In this document: positions 59,324-64,000 of the stretch, piece after piece
Numbering within the stretch: the first letter of the stretch is position 1
How the letters are laid out: every line of letters starts with the position of its first letter
DNA from: Brevibacillus antibioticus
GTDB taxonomy: Bacteria; Bacillota; Bacilli; Brevibacillales; Brevibacillaceae
Length of the DNA stretch: 64,000 bases
Direction of reading: 5' to 3'
NCBI RefSeq assembly: GCF_005217615.1
Contig: NZ_SZNK01000001.1
Span: 3,312,501 to 3,376,500, forward strand
Notes under the pieces: model-generated
Database searches by the model: none
Seen by the model: only the letters and a program-made list of their open reading frames with translations
Told to the model about the DNA's origin: nothing
Made by a program: the position numbers and the translations under genes

Positions 59324-62300
59324 ACTTGTTAACTGGCACTATTACAGCAACCAATCATTCCCTTTTATCGGTAGTTCTCTAATTACTGGCGAAAGTGGTG
59401 CAGGAAAATCGACCTTATTAGATGCAATTCAATATGGATTAATTGGAGACGCACGACTATGCAAATTTAATATAAGTGCACAGGATGGAAAAGATAGCAA
59501 GCGTAATTTGACCACTTATTTGCGTTGTAAAACAGGAACTGAAAGCAAAGATGGTGGTGTTTCATACATTAGAAACACCGACTTTACTTCATATATTATT
59601 TTTGAGTTTTGGGACAATAAAAAGTCCAAAAGTTTTTTGGTTGGATGTGGTGTTGATTATTATATTACAACTGATGATTACGATCCTTTATTTTTTAAAC
59701 TTGAGAACTATTCTCTAGATCAGTTTGTGTTATTCGAAGGAAAACGTCCTCTAAGCGCACATAGTGAATTTAAAGCAAAAATTAAAGAACTCAAAGGAGA
59801 TTTATTTTCTACAGCTGAACTCTACCGTTCACACTTGAAAACGAAATTCGGTCATTTACCCGACCGTTTTTTCACACTACTGGTAAAAGGAATGTCATTT
59901 CAACCATTAGATGATTTTCATAAATTTGTAAGTGAGTTTATACTGGATTCACAACCAGTAGATCTAGGAATAATGAGAGAAAACTTACAGCATTATAGAA
60001 ATTTCGAGCTACTTGCTACTCAAACCGAAGAAAAAATTTCAGCTCTTCATCAAATTGCAAGTGTTGACGAGGAAAGACAACAAGTAGAGGAATGGATTAC
60101 TGTTCAAGATTATCTTATTCTACGTGCACAGTTAGAAGAAAGTATAGATAAAATGCAGGATCTAAAAAGAGAACGAGATTACGCCACTGAAGAGGCCCAA
60201 AATACTAGACTCGATATTTCAATTCAAGAAGAGTTAAAAACAGAACTCGTCACTGAGCAACATAAAGTAATGATTGAGTTGGCACAAGACAGTGACGCAA
60301 TCCTTGAGAAAGAAATTAATCAAGAAATTGAACGATTGAGCTCTGATCTCAGCAATACCATTGAACAGGCAAAGAAATTATCCAAAGATACCCAAAATGA
60401 AGTACAAAATATTTCCTTAGCACTAAATGACCTTGAGGGAATCTCTAAAGAATTTTCAATTGATACCGTATATGAGCATTCATTGATCGCACGTGAGTCC
60501 TTTACAATTTTAAGACCACTTATTGAGACTGATTTATCGTCACCGATAGCACGTGAGCAAGTTGTTAGATTAGCCGCTGCTTCAGAGCATATCGCTGACA
60601 GTGTAGCCTCTCAAAGGCATAGACTCAGATCTGAACAGGTCTCTCTACAGAACGAATTAGATCGACTTACTGCCGAGATTGATCAACTTGAAAAGCGTAA
60701 AATGGTATACCCTTCATTTGTAAGCACCCTACGTCGTTTTGTACATTCTGAAACGGGACAGCGTACAGACATTCTTTGTGAGTTGTTAGAAATACAAAAT
60801 GAAAAATGGCAAAATGCTATAGAAGGGTACTTACATACTCAAAAATTTCATCTTGTAGTTGAACTCAATGCTTTTGACCAAGCTCTATCAATATATGAAA
60901 AAAGAAAAAAAGAAGCTGGATTGCATACTGTTGGAATAATTAATGGTGCAGCTACACTTAGAGAAAACAATGGCTTTCTTGAAGGTAGCCTAGCAGAAGA
61001 AATAATCACTCAAGATCCTATTGCCCGCGCCTTTATAAACCGTATTCTTGGCAGGGTTATGAAATGTGAGTCTGAACAGGATTTAAAAAAACACCGCATT
61101 TCTATTACTCCAACATGCATGAGATATCAAAATCATGTTGTAAGTCAGTTACACCCTGATCAATATAAAGAGTGGTATGTTGGGTCACGTGCCATTGCAA
61201 AGCAATTGGAATATAAAAAGGTTAGAAAAAATGAGGTCGTACAAAGATTACAAATTCTTACGAATCTTGATACTCTATTTGAGGGAATATATAAGAAGCT
61301 TAAAGACAAAGAAACCCGTTATAGCTATTGGTTAATTGAATGGGAAAATATATGTCGTATTCCTGATCTGAAAACGCAAATTGAGAATAAACACAAAGAT
61401 TTAGCTGCCATTGATTTATCTCGTGTTGAAAAGCTGCGTGAAAAACAAGTTGAATTATTGGCAAACATAAATATTTCGGATCAATATATTGGTAATCTTC
61501 GTGAAACTGCCGCGAAAAGGGAAAGCGATGCGAAACATAATGATGATTTGTATCGCCAACAAAAACAAATGACTTCTGTATTCGAAAATCAACTTCTATT
61601 GTTTTCGGAACAACGCCCAGAAGCCGCACAAATTGGTCACACGCGTTATAATGATGAACGTCAACGAAGAGGTAACTTGGACATTATCAAGAATTTTGAA
61701 TTAAATCGCGAAACTAATAAAACGAGGGTAATTAACTTAAAAAAACGATTAGATGATCTAAGATTTGAATATAATTCACTATATCAATTTGGTGCGGATC
61801 ATAGAGCCGAGAGTAATATTAAATATAAAAATGAGCTAATAAAACTGGAAGAAAGCGAACTTCCTGAATATCGAGAAAAAATTATTAGTGCAAAGGAAAA
61901 CGCAGAGAAGGAATTTAAAGCACATTTTCTATATAAGCTTCAAGAGCAAATGCGTATTGCTCAAAATCAACTACAATTATTATCCGATGTATTGAAGTGT
62001 TATAAGTTTGGGCATGATACTTATCGCTTCATTAGTAATCCTTCCCCCACATTTAAGGATTTTTATCTGATGTTAACTGACCCACTAACATTGGAAGGTC
62101 CTAGTCTTTTTAGTGGACTTTTTCATGATAAATATGAAGAGACTCTTAATAGATTTTTTGCAAGCATTACAGAAGGTGATGAAATTCAGCAGGCAAAGAA
62201 TATTGAACTATTTACCGATTATCGCACTTATTTAGATTTTGACATGCGTATATATCATGATACTGGTGAGACTACCTTATTCTCGAAAGTTTTGAAGGAA

Positions 62301-62648
62301 AAATCAGGTGGGGAAACACAAACACCATTTTATGTTGCAATTGCTGCTGCATTCCTGCAAGTTTATCGACCTGGTAATGATGACACTATTAGACTTATGA
62401 TTTTGGATGAAGCATTTAGTAAGATGGATGACCAACGTACAGAAAATGCGATAAAGTACATCAATCAAGTAGGACTTCAAGTAATAATTGCAGCTCCTAT
62501 TTCTCAAGCTCAAGTTATAGTTCCACAGGTTAGATCCAGTTTTGTTTTATTACGTGAAGGTGAATTCCCTATTGTAATGGATGCTCATCAATTACTGGAG
62601 GAAGCCTCACTAAGTGAGGTAGCAAGCACTAAGGAGTTGGATAGATGA
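59295..62648 (+). CDS. jetC: Wadjet system SMC-like ATPase JetC
   Basis: A ~1118-residue SMC/MukB-like motor. Walker A is TGESGAGKST (residues 31-40). Two long coiled-coil arms (residues ~270-450 and ~640-900) flank a hinge-like centre. The C-terminal head carries the signature KSGGETQTPFYVAIAAAF and Walker B LMILDEAFSKMDDQR. The start is ATG 59295; TTG 59301, 7 nt after AAGGGAG, is an alternative. It overlaps jetB by about 25 nt and jetD by 4 nt. It extrudes DNA loops and activates the JetD nuclease on small circles. Confidence 0.92.
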   Translation: MNLKLLKAIKLVNWHYYSNQSFPFIGSSLITGESGAGKSTLLDAIQYGLIGDARLCKFNISAQDGKDSKRNLTTYLRCKTGTESKDGGVSYIRNTDFTSYIIFEFWDNKKSKSFLVGCGVDYYITTDDYDPLFFKLENYSLDQFVLFEGKRPLSAHSEFKAKIKELKGDLFSTAELYRSHLKTKFGHLPDRFFTLLVKGMSFQPLDDFHKFVSEFILDSQPVDLGIMRENLQHYRNFELLATQTEEKISALHQIASVDEERQQVEEWITVQDYLILRAQLEESIDKMQDLKRERDYATEEAQNTRLDISIQEELKTELVTEQHKVMIELAQDSDAILEKEINQEIERLSSDLSNTIEQAKKLSKDTQNEVQNISLALNDLEGISKEFSIDTVYEHSLIARESFTILRPLIETDLSSPIAREQVVRLAAASEHIADSVASQRHRLRSEQVSLQNELDRLTAEIDQLEKRKMVYPSFVSTLRRFVHSETGQRTDILCELLEIQNEKWQNAIEGYLHTQKFHLVVELNAFDQALSIYEKRKKEAGLHTVGIINGAATLRENNGFLEGSLAEEIITQDPIARAFINRILGRVMKCESEQDLKKHRISITPTCMRYQNHVVSQLHPDQYKEWYVGSRAIAKQLEYKKVRKNEVVQRLQILTNLDTLFEGIYKKLKDKETRYSYWLIEWENICRIPDLKTQIENKHKDLAAIDLSRVEKLREKQVELLANINISDQYIGNLRETAAKRESDAKHNDDLYRQQKQMTSVFENQLLLFSEQRPEAAQIGHTRYNDERQRRGNLDIIKNFELNRETNKTRVINLKKRLDDLRFEYNSLYQFGADHRAESNIKYKNELIKLEESELPEYREKIISAKENAEKEFKAHFLYKLQEQMRIAQNQLQLLSDVLKCYKFGHDTYRFISNPSPTFKDFYLMLTDPLTLEGPSLFSGLFHDKYEETLNRFFASITEGDEIQQAKNIELFTDYRTYLDFDMRIYHDTGETTLFSKVLKEKSGGETQTPFYVAIAAAFLQVYRPGNDDTIRLMILDEAFSKMDDQRTENAIKYINQVGLQVIIAAPISQAQVIVPQVRSSFVLLREGEFPIVMDAHQLLEEASLSEVASTKELDR

Positions 62649-63859
62649 ATTATAAACATAAAATAATAAACTACTTGCTCGATCGGTATGAACATAGTGC
62701 CAACTATCGGGGAACGAGCAAACGATCTGTGATTTTAAAAGTAAATTCAAAGCTATTTCCCTCTTATTGGGATGACTCTTCTCCAGATTTTCGAAATTCT
62801 TTTCATCTTGCCTTAAAAGAATTAACTGCTCAAAATGCAATTTCATATTCGTGGAATAAGCATGCCATAGGAATAGAAGTGGATAAAATCACATTGAGTC
62901 TTTCCAACATAGAAAATGTTTATAAAATAGTCGATCGTACACCTAAATCTAGTCTTGAGGATCAGCTTCGCTCCGCAGTTAATCAATGGCATCATAAACT
63001 TCCTTTGTGGTGTAATGAGTTTATAGAAGCAATGCGAGCTGCTCTAGATTCAAAAACCACCTTGCCTATTGGACTTAAATATGAGAGCATCGAACTGCTT
63101 TTAGATATCTTCAAGCTATTGACTAGTTTGAATTCAAATGATGTTATTCCTAAGCGAGTAATTAGTAGTAAGCTATTTGGTGACTCAAAGTATATCGAAA
63201 ATAATCTAGAGCAAAAGCTAATAAAATTACTTCGCAAGTTTCATCCACTAACTAATTTTAATAATGAGAATGAAGAATTACTTGGACTTGTCGGAATTTC
63301 ATCTAATGCCGATCATATTTTTTTATCAGGTCCCCTTACTCTTAAGTATTTGGGAAATTTACTTAATCTTGATTTTTTTAAACCAGATGTAGGAGTCCCT
63401 TCCTCCCTAATTGCCGAGGCAGATATATATGAGCTTCGAGCTAAGCGAGTATTGACTATTGAAAATAAAACAACTTTTTATCTTTTGGCTTCAAAGGAGA
63501 ACACAGACACATTACTAATTTATCTTGGTGGATTCCACAACCAGGTACGTCAAAAATTTCTAGCAAAGCTATGGGCATCTGCTCCTAATATAGAATTTGC
63601 ACATTGGGGTGATATTGATTTAGGTGGATTTAAGATTTTTCAACTACTCTCCACAGGAAGTGGCGTTCCAATTGTGCCGTATAAAATGGATCTAGAAACA
63701 TATCATACTTTTTATACTCATGGGCAAGAAATGACACATGAGTACATGAGTAAGTTAAAATTACTTTTAAATTCAGAAGAATATTTGGTATTTCATAGTT
63801 TAATCAGAGAAATGCTTGTAAAGAGATTTCGCTTGGAACAAGAAGTAATCCCCCTGTAG
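62645..63859 (+). CDS. jetD: Wadjet system Toprim-like nuclease JetD
   Basis: A 404-residue topoisomerase-VI-like nuclease subunit. The N-terminal ~200 residues are the DUF3322-like arm. The C-terminal DUF2220 Toprim domain shows the catalytic glutamate strand VLTIENKTTFYLLAS and the DxD motif in HWGDIDLGGFKIF (Asp323 and Asp325). ATG overlaps the jetC stop (ATGA). It cuts plasmid DNA in the assembled complex. All key residues are present, so the operon looks intact. A terminator follows. Confidence 0.9.
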   Translation: MNYKHKIINYLLDRYEHSANYRGTSKRSVILKVNSKLFPSYWDDSSPDFRNSFHLALKELTAQNAISYSWNKHAIGIEVDKITLSLSNIENVYKIVDRTPKSSLEDQLRSAVNQWHHKLPLWCNEFIEAMRAALDSKTTLPIGLKYESIELLLDIFKLLTSLNSNDVIPKRVISSKLFGDSKYIENNLEQKLIKLLRKFHPLTNFNNENEELLGLVGISSNADHIFLSGPLTLKYLGNLLNLDFFKPDVGVPSSLIAEADIYELRAKRVLTIENKTTFYLLASKENTDTLLIYLGGFHNQVRQKFLAKLWASAPNIEFAHWGDIDLGGFKIFQLLSTGSGVPIVPYKMDLETYHTFYTHGQEMTHEYMSKLKLLLNSEEYLVFHSLIREMLVKRFRLEQEVIPL

Positions 63860-63864
63860 TAATT

Positions 63865-63905
63865 AAACCAGAGTCCTACTAATCTTTTTATACTCTGGTT
63901 TATTC
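63865..63905 (+). terminator. Terminator of the jet operon
   Basis: AAACCAGAGT and ACTCTGGTTT arms with a T-rich surround. The last ~95 bp of the window show no supported gene. Confidence 0.8.
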
Positions 63906-64000
63906 TAAATTTAGAAATCCTTCTCGTGTTTATGGTGGAATGGGAAGAAAGCCTTATTCCACAAGTCTTTCAGGAGATGTGTTTCTTTTTCTTTCGAGAT

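Noticed and set aside
1..64000. CRISPR arrays, rRNA genes, intact insertion sequences
   Set aside because: No regularly spaced repeats, rRNA-like sequence or transposase ORFs were found by reading both strands.

Overview
The window looks like a Gram-positive, spore-former-type chromosome, most likely Brevibacillus or a close relative. The reasons are strong AGGAGG-type ribosome binding sites with frequent TTG/GTG starts, a CIRCE element, Bacillus-type families (yxdJKLM-yxeA, bdhA, degV, catA with a leader-peptide attenuator) and five exported proteins with S-layer homology (SLH) domains. The genus is an inference from content, not a database match.

Layout. 1-8.5 kb: the end of a short-chain dehydrogenase, htpG behind a promoter/CIRCE pair, an acetyltransferase, a PstS-like membrane protein, catA with an inducible translational attenuator, an SLH protein, a VOC protein and a cyclase-family hydrolase. 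8.5-12.8 kb: a serine hydrolase with SLH repeats plus a two-component system. This block is bounded by a 21-bp direct repeat taken from the cyclase 3' end, as if inserted. 12.9-15.4 kb: a LacI regulator divergent from bdhA, with a palindromic operator. 15.4-20.0 kb: an alpha/beta hydrolase with a long structured leader, then an ECF transporter (EcfAA fusion and EcfT) divergent from an AraC regulator, with a Fur-box-like site between them. 20.0-21.0 kb: an AT-rich island with a 51-codon Cys-containing peptide gene behind a perfect consensus promoter, next to an ABC-exporter remnant and bordered by a repeated double hairpin.

21-33 kb: DoxX-like, TraB/GumN-SLH, FIVAR-SLH, DUF418, an exonuclease, a frameshifted small gene, a 1031-residue GNAT-headed protein coupled to an amidohydrolase, DegV and a CoxG-like protein. 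33-41.5 kb: a DUF4253 protein, a VanZ-RDD fusion, and a yxd-like antimicrobial-peptide sensing/ABC operon (yxdLM-yxeA-yxdJK). These are followed by a broken duplicate of the DUF4253 gene and a frameshifted FnIII-like gene. 41.8-52.7 kb: a YcdB/SLH protein, two MFS transporters (one fused to DUF3817, one with a MarR regulator and paired operators), a formylglycine-generating-enzyme-like protein with DUF4180 and TetR partners, an AraC regulator, a flavodoxin-fold oxidoreductase and an ECF S component. 52.7-56.9 kb: a KgtP-like symporter divergent from a LytS/LytTR two-component system.

57-64 kb: a visibly AT-richer segment starts right after a 50-nt 3' fragment of tRNA-Ala(GGC) and carries a complete four-gene Wadjet (JetABCD) anti-plasmid system, a SMC-like defence complex. 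The truncated tRNA faces the Jet genes, which is the geometry expected at one end of an island integrated in a tRNA gene. The least explained signals are the peptide locus at 20.3-20.9 kb and the structured leader/small ORF at 16.3-16.7 kb. No rRNA, complete tRNA, CRISPR array or intact insertion sequence was seen.
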